Assembly: GCA_006227015.1 (NCBI GenBank)
Contig: SBGI01000164.1
Span: 1-16,799 of the forward strand
Reading direction: 5' to 3'
Source: Gammaproteobacteria bacterium
GTDB taxonomy: Bacteria > Pseudomonadota > Gammaproteobacteria > Pseudomonadales > Porticoccaceae
DNA: 16,799 nucleotides
Made by a program: the position numbers and the translations under genes. Below, in pieces: positions 8,021 to 16,721 of this stretch. Each line of letters begins with the position of its first letter. The stretch's first letter is position 1. The notes beneath the pieces were generated by a model. It saw nothing but the letters and a program-made list of their open reading frames with translations. It searched no databases and was not told the origin of the DNA.

Positions 8021-8050
8021 AGTATAGCCGCAACCTGTTGTCCCTGTAAG
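8021..8050 (-). promoter_or_regulatory. Candidate sigma-70 promoter of the kdsD-lpt-rpoN array
   Basis: Minus strand: -35 CTTACA (8045-8050, four of six), an 18-base spacer, and -10 TATACT (8021-8026, five of six). The predicted start near 8014 leaves a short leader of about 17 bases, with AGG six bases before the kdsD ATG. It is the best minus-strand promoter in the divergent spacer. Confidence 0.55.
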
Positions 8051-8134
8051 CTCTCAACGAGGATTGGTCTTTATCAGATGCGATGTCGCGCACTTTTGCC
8101 CCCAGTTGGACTTGTTTCGCAAATTTCGGGTCAA

Positions 8135-8143
8135 TGGTATAGT
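8135..8143 (+). promoter_or_regulatory. Candidate extended -10 promoter of the mlaC-murA-his run
   Basis: TGG followed by TATAGT (8138-8143, five of six) is a TGn-extended -10 element. No good -35 lies at the right distance (TTGTTT at 8112-8117 is 20 bases away), which extended -10 promoters tolerate. Transcription would start near 8150 and leave a leader of about 108 bases before mlaC. The rest of the 261-base spacer (7998-8258) holds only the kdsD promoter and the mlaC ribosome binding site. Confidence 0.4.
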
Positions 8144-8258
8144 GCACGCCGTTTTCATTGCCCGATATTGGCACTTGATTGAGGCGCTGCGGTCGAAGAC
8201 CTACCGGCACGTGAGCTGGGTTGTTTCTGGTTTGAGAATATAAGAGAGGACATCTGTG

Positions 8259-8906
8259 ATGTACGTCAGGTTCAAACATACAATAATGACCATCCTGTTT
8301 CTGCTGTTGTCCGGAACAGTTCTGGCGGAGAGCGCAGAAAATGTTGCGGAGCCAGTGGCTTTGGGTCCCCATGAGCTGGTGGAGTCGGTGACCAGTGATC
8401 TCCTGAAATCAATTGATAAGCACCGTGGTTCATTTGAGCAGGACCCGGAGCCGTTCTTTGATGAGCTGGGTTGCCTGCTGGGTAAGGTGGTGGACTTTCG
8501 GTGGATTGCCTACAACGTTATGGGGCCCTATCGCGCCCAGGCCACGGATGAGCAGTTGAAACGCTTTGCCGATGCTTTCCGTCGCGACCTGATCGAAACC
8601 TATGGCCGGGGACTGGTGTCCTACGGGGATGAAACCATTGTTGTTCTGCCTCTCGATGGCGAGCTGGGGGAGCGACGTAAAGTCACTGTTGCCCAGGAAA
8701 TCCATGGTGTAGACGGCGTGTTCCCACTCTACTACTCCATGGCGCGCAACAAAGATAATGAGTGGAAAATTACCAACGTAGTGATTAACGGTATTAACCT
8801 GGGCAAGACATTCCGTAACCAGTTTTCCCAGCGTGCACAAAAATACGGTGGTGATATTGACCAGGTCATTGAGAGCTGGACTTCCCAAGTAAGCACAGAG
8901 GCCTGA
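8259..8906 (+). CDS. mlaC: MlaC-family periplasmic phospholipid-binding protein
   Basis: This 215-residue secreted protein belongs to the MlaC/Ttg2D family. A signal peptide covers residues 1-23 (hydrophobic TILFLLLSGTVLA). The mature domain shows the family pattern of early helices, the segment RWIAYNVMGPYRAQAT with its conserved glycine, the repeated F..F...L...YG stretch, and the C-terminal WKITNVVINGINLGKTFRNQF. MlaC shuttles phospholipids between the outer-membrane MlaA-porin complex and the inner-membrane MlaFEDB complex. Usually mlaF, mlaE and mlaD precede it and mlaB follows; all four are missing here, yet ibaG and murA remain. GAGAGGA (8244-8250) serves ATG at 8259 with eight-base spacing. 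GTG at 8256 is possible but closer. Start choice is uncertain by one codon. Confidence 0.86.
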   Translation: MYVRFKHTIMTILFLLLSGTVLAESAENVAEPVALGPHELVESVTSDLLKSIDKHRGSFEQDPEPFFDELGCLLGKVVDFRWIAYNVMGPYRAQATDEQLKRFADAFRRDLIETYGRGLVSYGDETIVVLPLDGELGERRKVTVAQEIHGVDGVFPLYYSMARNKDNEWKITNVVINGINLGKTFRNQFSQRAQKYGGDIDQVIESWTSQVSTEA

Positions 8907-8914
8907 TCGAAGAC

Positions 8915-9148
8915 ATGGATGCAGAAGACGTCAAAGCACACCTGGTCGAGGGGCTTCCCGGCTGTGAAGTATCCGTAGATTTTGACGGCTACTATTTTAA
9001 TATTGTCGCCGTGGGCGAAGTTTTTCAGGGTTTGAGAAAGGTTCAGCGCCAGCAAAAAGTGCTGGGCGTACTGCACGACCTGATTACTTCCGGTGAAATT
9101 CACGCGGTAAAAGAGGTGCAAACCTTTACCCCTGACGAAAAGCCGTAG
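8915..9148 (+). CDS. ibaG: IbaG, BolA-family protein
   Basis: This is a 77-residue BolA-like protein. Recognition rests on the pattern DFDGYYFNIVAVGEVFQGLRKVQRQQKVLGVL and the ending GEIHAVKEVQTFTPDE, which match IbaG (YrbA). IbaG partners with monothiol glutaredoxin Grx4 in iron-sulfur handling and is tied to envelope growth and acid response in E. coli and Vibrio. The usual conserved histidine of G.dG.Hf is tyrosine here (GYYF). The histidine in IHAVKEV is kept, so one ligand may differ. It starts eight bases after mlaC and precedes murA by 62 bases, the conserved neighbour order. Confidence 0.93.
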   Translation: MDAEDVKAHLVEGLPGCEVSVDFDGYYFNIVAVGEVFQGLRKVQRQQKVLGVLHDLITSGEIHAVKEVQTFTPDEKP

Positions 9149-9195
9149 AGGGTATTTCGTCCATCTGGGGTTTGCCGGCGACCTGCCTATACTGA

Positions 9196-10473
<1,278 letters not shown>

Positions 10474-10503
10474 CAGCCCTCTGCCGATAAGTGTGTGAGT
10501 ACT

Positions 10504-11130
10504 ATGCAGATAACTATTGCCCTGACCAAGGGGCGAATACTGGAAGAGACATTGCCACTGCTGGCCCAGGCCGGTATTGAGCCGGCAGAAGATATCAGCC
10601 GCAGCCGCAAGCTGGTGTTTGATACATCGCTCAGCGATGTGCGCCTATTGGTTTTGCGCGGCTCGGATGTGCCAACCTATGTGCAATTTGGCGCTGCAGA
10701 TCTGGGCGTTTCCGGCAAGGACACGCTGATGGAGCACGGTGGAGACGGTCTTTACGAACCCCTGGACCTGGGAATAGCGCGCTGTCGAATGATGACCGCA
10801 GGCATTGCCGGGGAGCCTCCGCAGCAGGGCCGTATTCGGGTGGCCACCAAGTACGTCAACATTGCGCGGCGATTCTACGCTGAACAGGGGCGGCAGGCAG
10901 ATATTATCAAGCTCTATGGAGCGATGGAGCTGGCGCCCATCATGGCGCTGGCGGATGAGATCGTGGATATTGTGGATACCGGTAATACCTTGCGTGCTAA
11001 CGGTCTTGAGCCGAGGGAGTTCATAGCGGATATCAGCTCACGCCTAATCGTGAACAAGGCGGCCATGAAAGTGAAGCATGCCCGGTTGCAGGGCATTATT
11101 GACAGCTTGCGTCAGGCGGTGGCCAGTTAA
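10504..11130 (+). CDS. hisG: HisG, ATP phosphoribosyltransferase, short form
   Basis: HisG joins ATP and PRPP in the first step of histidine synthesis. The protein is 208 residues from ATG 10504, or 211 from GTG 10495; neither has a good ribosome binding site, and ATG is preferred because it gives the usual N-terminus [12 protein letters not shown]. Visible landmarks are [16 protein letters not shown], the [14 protein letters not shown] segment, and the PRPP-binding loop [17 protein letters not shown]. The C-terminal regulatory domain of the long form (about 300 residues) is missing, which defines HisG-S. This form needs HisZ for activity and histidine feedback, and no hisZ is in the window. 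Confidence 0.96.
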   Translation: MQITIALTKGRILEETLPLLAQAGIEPAEDISRSRKLVFDTSLSDVRLLVLRGSDVPTYVQFGAADLGVSGKDTLMEHGGDGLYEPLDLGIARCRMMTAGIAGEPPQQGRIRVATKYVNIARRFYAEQGRQADIIKLYGAMELAPIMALADEIVDIVDTGNTLRANGLEPREFIADISSRLIVNKAAMKVKHARLQGIIDSLRQAVAS

Positions 11131-11133
11131 GTT

Positions 11134-12444
11134 ATGGGTAAGTCAGTTAACGTTAAACGGTTTGCCACAGACGACTCCGGTTTCGACCAAAACCTGCAGC
11201 AACTACTGGCTTGGGAAACGGTCTCTGACAGCCGGGTAGAGCAGGTGGTAGCCGAGGTTTTGGCAGCCATCCGCCAGCGTGGTGACGAGGCGCTGCTGGA
11301 ATATACCAATCGCTTTGATCGCCGCACTGCCAGCACTGTTGCTGAGTTGGAAATGACACAGCGAGACTTGGAGCAGGCTCTGGCAGTCATCGGTGACCAG
11401 GAGCGCCAGGCGCTGGAGTTGGCGGCGGAGCGTATTCAGCGCTATCACGAGCACCAGCGCCAGGATTCCTGGAATTATCGGGAGGATGACGGGACGTTGC
11501 TCGGTCAGCAGGTTACCCCGTTGGACCGGGTGGGCATCTATGTGCCCGGCGGTAAGGCCAGCTATCCCTCCTCGGTATTGATGAATGCCATGCCTGCCAA
11601 GGTGGCAGGGGTTGGTGAAATTATTATGGTGGTGCCGGCCCCGGACGGTGAGCTGAACCCTCTGGTATTGGCCGCAGCGGCCATTGCGGGTGTTGATCGC
11701 GTCTTTACCGTCGGGGGCGCGCAGGCCATTGCCGCGTTGGCCTATGGCACGGAAAGCATTCCCCGGGTGGATAAGATTGTCGGCCCCGGTAATATTTATG
11801 TTGCCACGGCCAAGCGCGCTGTTTTTGGTGCTGTCGGTCTAGATATGGTTGCCGGACCTTCAGAAATTCTGGTGGTGTGTGACGGTGAAACGGATCCCGA
11901 CTGGATTGCCATGGACCTGTTTTCGCAGGCCGAGCATGACGAGGATGCCCAGGCTATTCTCGTCAGCCCGGATTCCGGGTTTCTCGACCGAGTAAAGAGC
12001 AGTATTGAGCGGTTGTTACCCTCTATGGAACGGGCAGAAATGATCCGCTCTGCACTGGAAAATCGCAGCGCACTGATCGCCGTGAGAGATATGGATGAGG
12101 CGTTAGAACTCATCAATCGCATCGCACCAGAACATCTGGAATTATCAGTTGCCGACCCGGAAGCAATGCTGCCGCGTATCCGCCATGCCGGAGCGATCTT
12201 TATGGGCCGATATACCGCAGAAGCTCTGGGTGATTACTGCGCCGGTCCAAACCACGTGCTGCCCACTTCCATGACGGCACGCTTCTCTTCACCGCTGGGC
12301 GTGTACGATTTTCAGAAGCGCAGTTCCGTCATTATGTGCTCCGCAGAAGCGGCATCCAGGCTGGGAAAAACAGCGTCGACTCTGGCCCGGGGTGAAAGCC
12401 TGACGGCTCACGCCCGTTCTGCCGAATACCGTATCCGCGACTGA
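11134..12444 (+). CDS. hisD: HisD, histidinol dehydrogenase
   Basis: This 436-residue NAD- and zinc-dependent enzyme performs the last two oxidations of histidine synthesis, from histidinol to histidinal to histidine. Zinc ligands fit the E. coli set: Gln265 and His268 in [11 protein letters not shown], Asp367 in [15 protein letters not shown] and His426 in [11 protein letters not shown]. The catalytic pair is Glu333-His334 in APEHLEL. The NAD-binding core contains [13 protein letters not shown] (216-228). It starts three bases after the hisG stop without a clear Shine-Dalgarno sequence, so it is probably coupled to hisG. Confidence 0.98.
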   Translation: MGKSVNVKRFATDDSGFDQNLQQLLAWETVSDSRVEQVVAEVLAAIRQRGDEALLEYTNRFDRRTASTVAELEMTQRDLEQALAVIGDQERQALELAAERIQRYHEHQRQDSWNYREDDGTLLGQQVTPLDRVGIYVPGGKASYPSSVLMNAMPAKVAGVGEIIMVVPAPDGELNPLVLAAAAIAGVDRVFTVGGAQAIAALAYGTESIPRVDKIVGPGNIYVATAKRAVFGAVGLDMVAGPSEILVVCDGETDPDWIAMDLFSQAEHDEDAQAILVSPDSGFLDRVKSSIERLLPSMERAEMIRSALENRSALIAVRDMDEALELINRIAPEHLELSVADPEAMLPRIRHAGAIFMGRYTAEALGDYCAGPNHVLPTSMTARFSSPLGVYDFQKRSSVIMCSAEAASRLGKTASTLARGESLTAHARSAEYRIRD

Positions 12445-12453
12445 GGTGCTGTA

Positions 12454-13518
12454 GTGAGCAATCCCTATTGGAGTGACATCGTTCGCGACCTCGACCCCTA
12501 TGTTCCCGGGGAGCAGCCGACGATGGCTAACCTGGTAAAGTTGAATACCAATGAAAACCCATATGGCCCCTCGCCGGAAGCATTAGCAGCGATCGCTGCT
12601 GAGTCCGGGGACAACCTGCGCCTCTACCCTGATCCGAACGCAATGGCGTTAAAGCAGACCATTGCAGACTATTACCGGATTGATGGCAGTCAGGTGTTTC
12701 TGGGTAATGGCTCAGATGAGGTGCTGGCACATATTTTTCAGGGTTTGCTTAAGCATGGCAGCCCCATTCTCTTTCCGGATATTACCTACAGCTTTTACCC
12801 GGTCTATTGTGGTCTTTATCAAGTGCCCTACGAGCGGGTACCGCTGGCTGAGGATTTCAGTATTGATGTCACAAATTATTGTCGCGAGAACGGGGGTATT
12901 ATTTTCCCCAACCCCAATGCCCCAACCGGTGTGTTGATGTCGCTGGACAAGATCGACTGGCTGTTAAAGAAAAACGCTGACTCCGTGGTGGTGATCGATG
13001 AAGCCTATATCGATTTTGGGGGCGAATCGGCCATCTCGCTGGTAAATCACTATCCCAACCTGCTGGTTACCCAGACCCTGTCCAAGTCTCGCTCCCTCGC
13101 GGGGTTGCGAATTGGTCTGGCTGTCGGAGATGCAGCATTGATTGAAGCGTTGGAACGGGTCAAAAACAGCTTTAATTCTTACCCCCTGAGTCGCCTGGCT
13201 ATTGTCGGTGGCGTGGCCGCATTTAAGGATGATCAGTATTTTCAGGCGACGTGCCGGAAGGTCATCGACAGCCGCGAGAAGCTGGTGGCACAGCTTGGTG
13301 GTCTAGGGTTTGATACATTGCCCTCAGCGGCAAACTTCATCCTGACACGCCACCCGAAGAAGGGGGCGGCAAAATTGATGAGCCAGTTGAGAGCGCGGGG
13401 CATCATAGTGCGTTACTTCAGTCAGCCGCGAATCGATCAATACCTGCGGATTACCGTGGGGACGCCTGAACAAAATGCGCAACTCATTGCGGCTTTAAAC
13501 GAGCTGGTATCCGACTAG
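12454..13518 (+). CDS. hisC: HisC, histidinol-phosphate aminotransferase
   Basis: This 354-residue class I/II PLP aminotransferase converts imidazole acetol-phosphate to histidinol-phosphate. Lys211 in [13 protein letters not shown] is the PLP lysine. PNPNAPTG (152-159) and DEAY (182-185) are the cofactor contacts, and [12 protein letters not shown] (30-41) is the usual substrate-side loop. The start is GTG at 12454 with GAGGTG (12443-12448) five bases upstream, overlapping the hisD stop. It ends only seven bases from the end of the oppositely oriented degS. The his genes here are just G, D and C; the rest must lie elsewhere, as is common in Pseudomonas relatives. Confidence 0.97.
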   Translation: MSNPYWSDIVRDLDPYVPGEQPTMANLVKLNTNENPYGPSPEALAAIAAESGDNLRLYPDPNAMALKQTIADYYRIDGSQVFLGNGSDEVLAHIFQGLLKHGSPILFPDITYSFYPVYCGLYQVPYERVPLAEDFSIDVTNYCRENGGIIFPNPNAPTGVLMSLDKIDWLLKKNADSVVVIDEAYIDFGGESAISLVNHYPNLLVTQTLSKSRSLAGLRIGLAVGDAALIEALERVKNSFNSYPLSRLAIVGGVAAFKDDQYFQATCRKVIDSREKLVAQLGGLGFDTLPSAANFILTRHPKKGAAKLMSQLRARGIIVRYFSQPRIDQYLRITVGTPEQNAQLIAALNELVSD

Positions 13519-13525
13519 TTCGGAA

Positions 13526-14677
13526 TTAGCTGTTAGTGGTTGGGCGCGTTCCCGCCACCGCCATAATGGTGCTTTTCTCGCCGTTGCGAATCACTTCCAG
13601 TTTGACGGAATCCCCCGGAGACAGATCGGCAATCAGGTTCATGCTGCGCTCGTTGTCCACCACCCAGTAATCATTGATGCGAGTGATGATATCGCCGGGC
13701 TGAAGTCCTGCCAGGTGAGCGGGGCTGTTGATGTAGATGTTGGTGATAACCAGGCCCGATGGTGGGTCCAGATCAAGTTGCTGGGCTGCCTCGCGGGTGA
13801 GGGGCCTGGCTTCCACCCCAAGCCAGCCGCGAATAACGTAGCCGTGCTCGACAATATCCTTGAGGACTTTCATGGCAGTATTGGCGGGTATGGCGAAACC
13901 GATACCCACGGAATAACCGGTGCGATCGAGAATTGCCGAGTTGATGCCCAGCAGGTTGCCATAGGCATCCACCAGTGCGCCCCCGGAGTTACCGGGGTTA
14001 ATCGCTGCGTCAGTCTGAATAAAGTTCTCGAAGGTGTTCAGTCCCAGGCCATTTCGCCCAGTAGCGCTGATAATGCCCTGTGTTACCGATTGGCCGACGC
14101 CAAAGGGGTTGCCAATCGCCAACACCACATCGCCAACCCTGGCTTGGCCCGGATCGGCAATTTTGGCGGGTGTCAGGCGGTCGAGGTCGACTTTCAGGAC
14201 GGCCAGGTCTGTATCCGGGTCACTGCCAACAACCTTGACCATTGCTTCCCTGCCATCCTGGAGCTGCACGACTATTTCATCGGCACTTGTGACCACGTGG
14301 TTGTTGGTGAGGATGTAACCCTCTTGAGTAAGAATGACTCCGGAACCCAGTGAGGATTCCATGCGTTGTTGCTGCGGTAAATTACTGCTGTTAAAGAAAC
14401 GGCGAAAAAACGGATCATCCAGCAGGGGGTGCCGAGTGCGGGCCAGGGTTTTCTGGGTGTAGATGTTGACGACAGATGGCGAAGCGCGTTGCACTGCGGC
14501 GGAATAGGAAACAGGTCCCTCCCAGCTGTCGCTAACATCGGGAGACAGGCCGCCGGTTTCCATGCCATTTTTATGATTGAGCGCTTGAGGAAACAGAAGC
14601 AATGCCAGAGCTGCCATCAGCAGACCTGCAATGGCTGGCCAGCTGACATAACGTAAAATTTTGTAAAGGGAAGTCAC
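13526..14677 (-). CDS. degS: DegS/AlgW-type membrane-anchored periplasmic serine protease
   Basis: This is a 383-residue HtrA-family protease with one N-terminal membrane anchor (about residues 14-31), a trypsin-like domain and a single C-terminal PDZ domain (about 280-370). The catalytic triad is His127 in TNNHVV, Asp157 in DTDLAV and Ser231 in GNSGG. The membrane anchor and single PDZ domain mark the regulatory DegS/AlgW group, not the two-PDZ DegP/MucD/DegQ group. DegS senses misfolded outer-membrane protein tails through PDZ and starts cleavage of the anti-sigma factor (RseA or MucA), releasing sigma-E/AlgU. The start is GTG at 14677, backed by a full AGGAGG (14683-14688) five bases upstream. 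AlgW is 389 and DegS 355 residues, so the name algW is equally fitting. Confidence 0.93.
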   Translation of the reverse strand: MTSLYKILRYVSWPAIAGLLMAALALLLFPQALNHKNGMETGGLSPDVSDSWEGPVSYSAAVQRASPSVVNIYTQKTLARTRHPLLDDPFFRRFFNSSNLPQQQRMESSLGSGVILTQEGYILTNNHVVTSADEIVVQLQDGREAMVKVVGSDPDTDLAVLKVDLDRLTPAKIADPGQARVGDVVLAIGNPFGVGQSVTQGIISATGRNGLGLNTFENFIQTDAAINPGNSGGALVDAYGNLLGINSAILDRTGYSVGIGFAIPANTAMKVLKDIVEHGYVIRGWLGVEARPLTREAAQQLDLDPPSGLVITNIYINSPAHLAGLQPGDIITRINDYWVVDNERSMNLIADLSPGDSVKLEVIRNGEKSTIMAVAGTRPTTNS

Positions 14678-14705
14678 TTGTCCCTCCTCTCAGCCCAGGG
14701 CGGCC

Positions 14706-14714
14706 ATTATGGCA
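14706..14714 (-). promoter_or_regulatory. Candidate extended -10 promoter of degS
   Basis: The minus strand reads TGC followed by CATAAT (five of six), a TGn-extended -10 element. It is placed for a start near 14699, about 22 bases before the GTG. No -35 is recognisable. It would let degS be transcribed apart from zapG, downstream of the hairpin at 14740-14774. Confidence 0.4.
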
Positions 14715-14739
14715 CAAAGCGGGTCATTGCGAGTGTACG

Positions 14740-14774
14740 GGCGCAGGCAGCTGCAAAAGGCATCTGCCTGCGCC
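14740..14774 (-). terminator. Strong hairpin between zapG and degS, possible terminator without U-tract
   Basis: Perfect 11-base arms, GGCGCAGGCAG at 14740-14750 and CTGCCTGCGCC at 14764-14774, are followed inside by a mismatch, three more pairs and a five-base loop. It lies 11 bases after the zapG stop. In the zapG direction the hairpin is followed by GTACACTC and not by a run of T; a TTTTT comes before it. So it is not a canonical intrinsic terminator. It may protect the zapG mRNA end or act with Rho. Confidence 0.4.
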
Positions 14775-14785
14775 GTAAAAACGAA

Positions 14786-15298
14786 TTAGCTGACTTTAAA
14801 GGTCGGGTCTTCTTCGTCAGTGACTTGTTGGGCGACATCATTGGCCACTTTGAGTTTTGGGCCATCGAAAGTGCGGTTTTCATCCGTCAACCCATAACCT
14901 TCGCTCAGGACGCCCCCGGGGACTTTCGGCGCATAGTCTTTGGGTGCCTCAGGCAGTTCAGAGATAGTGACGCTATCTTTTTTCAGTTGTCCAAATCCGG
15001 CATCGACAATTTGTCGACTGGTTTCCGGGCTGGCCAGGCGCATGGCAGAAGAGGAGAGGTGCTCGTGAACATCCCGATAGCTGAGAGAGAGATCGTTAAA
15101 TAACTTTGCTGTTTTGGCAAAGTGTTCGGTGATCTCGTGTTGGTAGTCCTTGAGCTGGTCTTGCGCCTCTTTGAGTTTGTTTTCTGTATCCTTGCGCTGT
15201 TGCTCCTTGGGGTGAAGTGAACGCCCGAAAATAAAGCCGGTAACAAGGCCGGCTGCCAGGCATAATAGCCCTACGAGTAACAAAGTTGAGTTGTCCAA
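14786..15298 (-). CDS. zapG: ZapG (YhcB, DUF1043) envelope/division membrane protein
   Basis: This 170-residue protein has one N-terminal transmembrane helix (about residues 5-25), a coiled coil rich in Lys, Glu and Gln (about 30-60), and the family core LKDYQHEITEHFAKTAKLFNDL then YRDVHEHLSSSAMRL. A low-complexity acidic tail follows. YhcB/ZapG is a DUF1043 protein that links cell division with envelope synthesis in E. coli. Only TTG at 15298 fits as start: no in-frame ATG or GTG occurs nearby upstream, and GGGGGAAG lies just before it. It is divergent from zapE and upstream of degS, the same neighbourhood as in E. coli but without degQ. Confidence 0.88.
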   Translation of the reverse strand: MDNSTLLLVGLLCLAAGLVTGFIFGRSLHPKEQQRKDTENKLKEAQDQLKDYQHEITEHFAKTAKLFNDLSLSYRDVHEHLSSSAMRLASPETSRQIVDAGFGQLKKDSVTISELPEAPKDYAPKVPGGVLSEGYGLTDENRTFDGPKLKVANDVAQQVTDEEDPTFKVS

Positions 15299-15325
15299 CT
15301 GACTTCCCCCGGTAGTTATGAGTGC

Positions 15326-15345
15326 TTCAGATGTTATAGTCTGAA
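15326..15345. promoter_or_regulatory. Inverted repeat with a -10 box on each strand between zapG and zapE
   Basis: Arms TTCAGA (15326-15331) and TCTGAA (15340-15345) flank an eight-base centre. On the plus strand, TGT then TATAGT (15335-15340) is an extended -10 facing zapE. On the minus strand TATAAC (15333-15338) is a -10 facing zapG. Neither has a good -35. A start near 15346 would give zapE a leader of about 145 bases. The repeat could be an operator or simply the symmetry of a bidirectional promoter. Confidence 0.4.
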
Positions 15346-15491
15346 AGAAGCATGCGCGCTAGGCAACCGTTTTTCTGATTGAAGCCTGTCATGCGTGTGG
15401 GCCGGACAGGGTGCCTGTTGCGAACTTGTCACGGCAGAGCTACAGTTCACGCCCTGTATTTTTCAGTGCCCTTTGACGACACCTTTAGCTT

Positions 15492-16628
15492 ATGACCCAG
15501 GCCATTTCCGGCAATCGGCTGTCTCCGCAGCAGCGATATCAGAAAGATTTGCAGCAGCAAGGCTTCAATTACGACCCTTCTCAGGAGAAGGCTGTCGCCA
15601 TGTTGCAGTCACTTTATGATCAATTGACCGTTGTCGTTGCTAGGCCTCGGGGTGGTGTGCTGGTGCGCATGAAGCAGCGATTTCAGTCGCCTGAGCCAAA
15701 AAAACCGGTGAAAGGGCTGTATTTCTGGGGTGGAGTCGGCAGGGGTAAGACCTACCTGATGGACAATTTTTACGAGTCCTTGCCCTTTCCCGAAAAAATG
15801 CGAGCCCACTTCCACCGGTTTATGCGGCGTGTGCATCGCGAGTTAAAACAGCTTGCGGGTGAAAAAAATCCCCTGGAAAAAGTTGCCGACAATATTGCCG
15901 AAGAGGCGAGGGTGATCTGTTTCGACGAATTTTTTGTCTCTGACATCACCGATGCCATGTTGCTGGGAACATTGCTCGAGTTGCTGTTTGCCCGTGGTGT
16001 CACCCTGGTGGCGACATCCAATATTGTGCCGGATCGCCTGTATGAGAATGGATTGCAGCGACAGCGCTTCTTGCCAGCCATCGCGTTGCTCAATCTCCAT
16101 ACAGAAGTGGTGAATGTCGATGGAGGGGTTGACTACCGTCTGCGTGCTCTGGAACAGGCCGAGCTGTACCATACCCCATTGGGGCAGGCTGCCGAGAAGG
16201 CTATGCTTGATGCATTTAACCGTCTAGCCCCAGCGGCAGATGAGGTTGAAGAGGCGGTGGATATAGAAGTGGAAGGGCGCCGAATACCCTGCCGCTTTAT
16301 TGCAGAGGACGTTATCTGGTTCGATTTCGACGTGATCTGCAATATTCCCCGCAGTCAGAACGACTATATTGAGCTGGCAAAAGAGTTTCACGCGGTGCTG
16401 GTGGGTAATGTGCAGCAGATGGGTCGCAAGAATGATGATCAGGCGCGTCGCTTTGTAAATATGGTAGACGAGTTCTACGACCGCAATGTTAAGCTGGTAC
16501 TGTCGTCAGAAGTGGATATGATTTCACTGTATACAGACGGCAAGCTCAGCTTTGAGTTTGAGCGCACTCGCAGCCGCCTGTTGGAAATGCAGTCCCACGA
16601 TTATCTGGCCCGGCCGCACCGCCCCTGA
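15492..16628 (+). CDS. zapE: ZapE, cell-division ATPase (AFG1-like)
   Basis: This 378-residue P-loop ATPase of the AFG1/LACE1 family (E. coli ZapE 375) acts in the cytoplasm at the constricting division ring and affects FtsZ polymer stability. Walker A is GGVGRGKT (80-87), Walker B is VICFDEF (141-147, Asp145-Glu146), and the following VATSNIVPDRLYENGLQR holds the sensor-like asparagine and conserved arginines. The ATG at 15492 is the only sensible start, since the next in-frame ATG is 36 codons inside, yet no Shine-Dalgarno sequence is visible before it. It is divergent from zapG and upstream of rplM, a conserved gammaproteobacterial arrangement. Confidence 0.96.
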   Translation: MTQAISGNRLSPQQRYQKDLQQQGFNYDPSQEKAVAMLQSLYDQLTVVVARPRGGVLVRMKQRFQSPEPKKPVKGLYFWGGVGRGKTYLMDNFYESLPFPEKMRAHFHRFMRRVHRELKQLAGEKNPLEKVADNIAEEARVICFDEFFVSDITDAMLLGTLLELLFARGVTLVATSNIVPDRLYENGLQRQRFLPAIALLNLHTEVVNVDGGVDYRLRALEQAELYHTPLGQAAEKAMLDAFNRLAPAADEVEEAVDIEVEGRRIPCRFIAEDVIWFDFDVICNIPRSQNDYIELAKEFHAVLVGNVQQMGRKNDDQARRFVNMVDEFYDRNVKLVLSSEVDMISLYTDGKLSFEFERTRSRLLEMQSHDYLARPHRP

Positions 16629-16692
16629 GGCAGTTGAAAATGGTGGTTTCAGGGGCCAGTTAGGCCGTTGTTTGATTGCCAAAAAAATATCC

Positions 16693-16721
16693 TTGAAATG
16701 GCTATACGCCATCTGTAAAAT
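16693..16721 (+). promoter_or_regulatory. Sigma-70 promoter of rplM
   Basis: TTGAAA (16693-16698, five of six), an exact 17-base spacer, and TAAAAT (16716-16721, five of six) form the best promoter in the window. The start near 16728 leaves a leader of about 37 bases. The spacer contains ATGGC-TATAC-GCCAT (16698-16712), a perfect inverted repeat. No convincing terminator for zapE was found between 16629 and this promoter. Confidence 0.75.

Noticed and set aside
7294..8049. 251-codon plus-strand ORF opposite kdsD
   Set aside because: It is the antisense of kdsD, whose product matches its family in all catalytic residues. The reverse reading has a serine/arginine-rich, low-information composition.
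8169..8184. TGGCACTTGATTGAGG as a sigma-54 promoter for mlaC
   Set aside because: The -24 half is good, but ten bases after GG comes AG and not GC, and the TTGC of the -12 half is missing.
8239..8244. TATAAG as a -10 box for mlaC
   Set aside because: No -35 at a usable distance, and the start would fall on the ribosome binding site. It is more likely part of the A/G-rich leader.
9188..9193. TATACT as a -10 box for murA
   Set aside because: The sequence is a good -10, but the -35 position (CTGGGG) has no match and there is no TG extension, so it is not listed as a promoter.
16650..16680. GGCC-AGTTA-GGCC as terminator of zapE
   Set aside because: Only four base pairs, and the following sequence GTTGTTTGATT is not a clean T-run.
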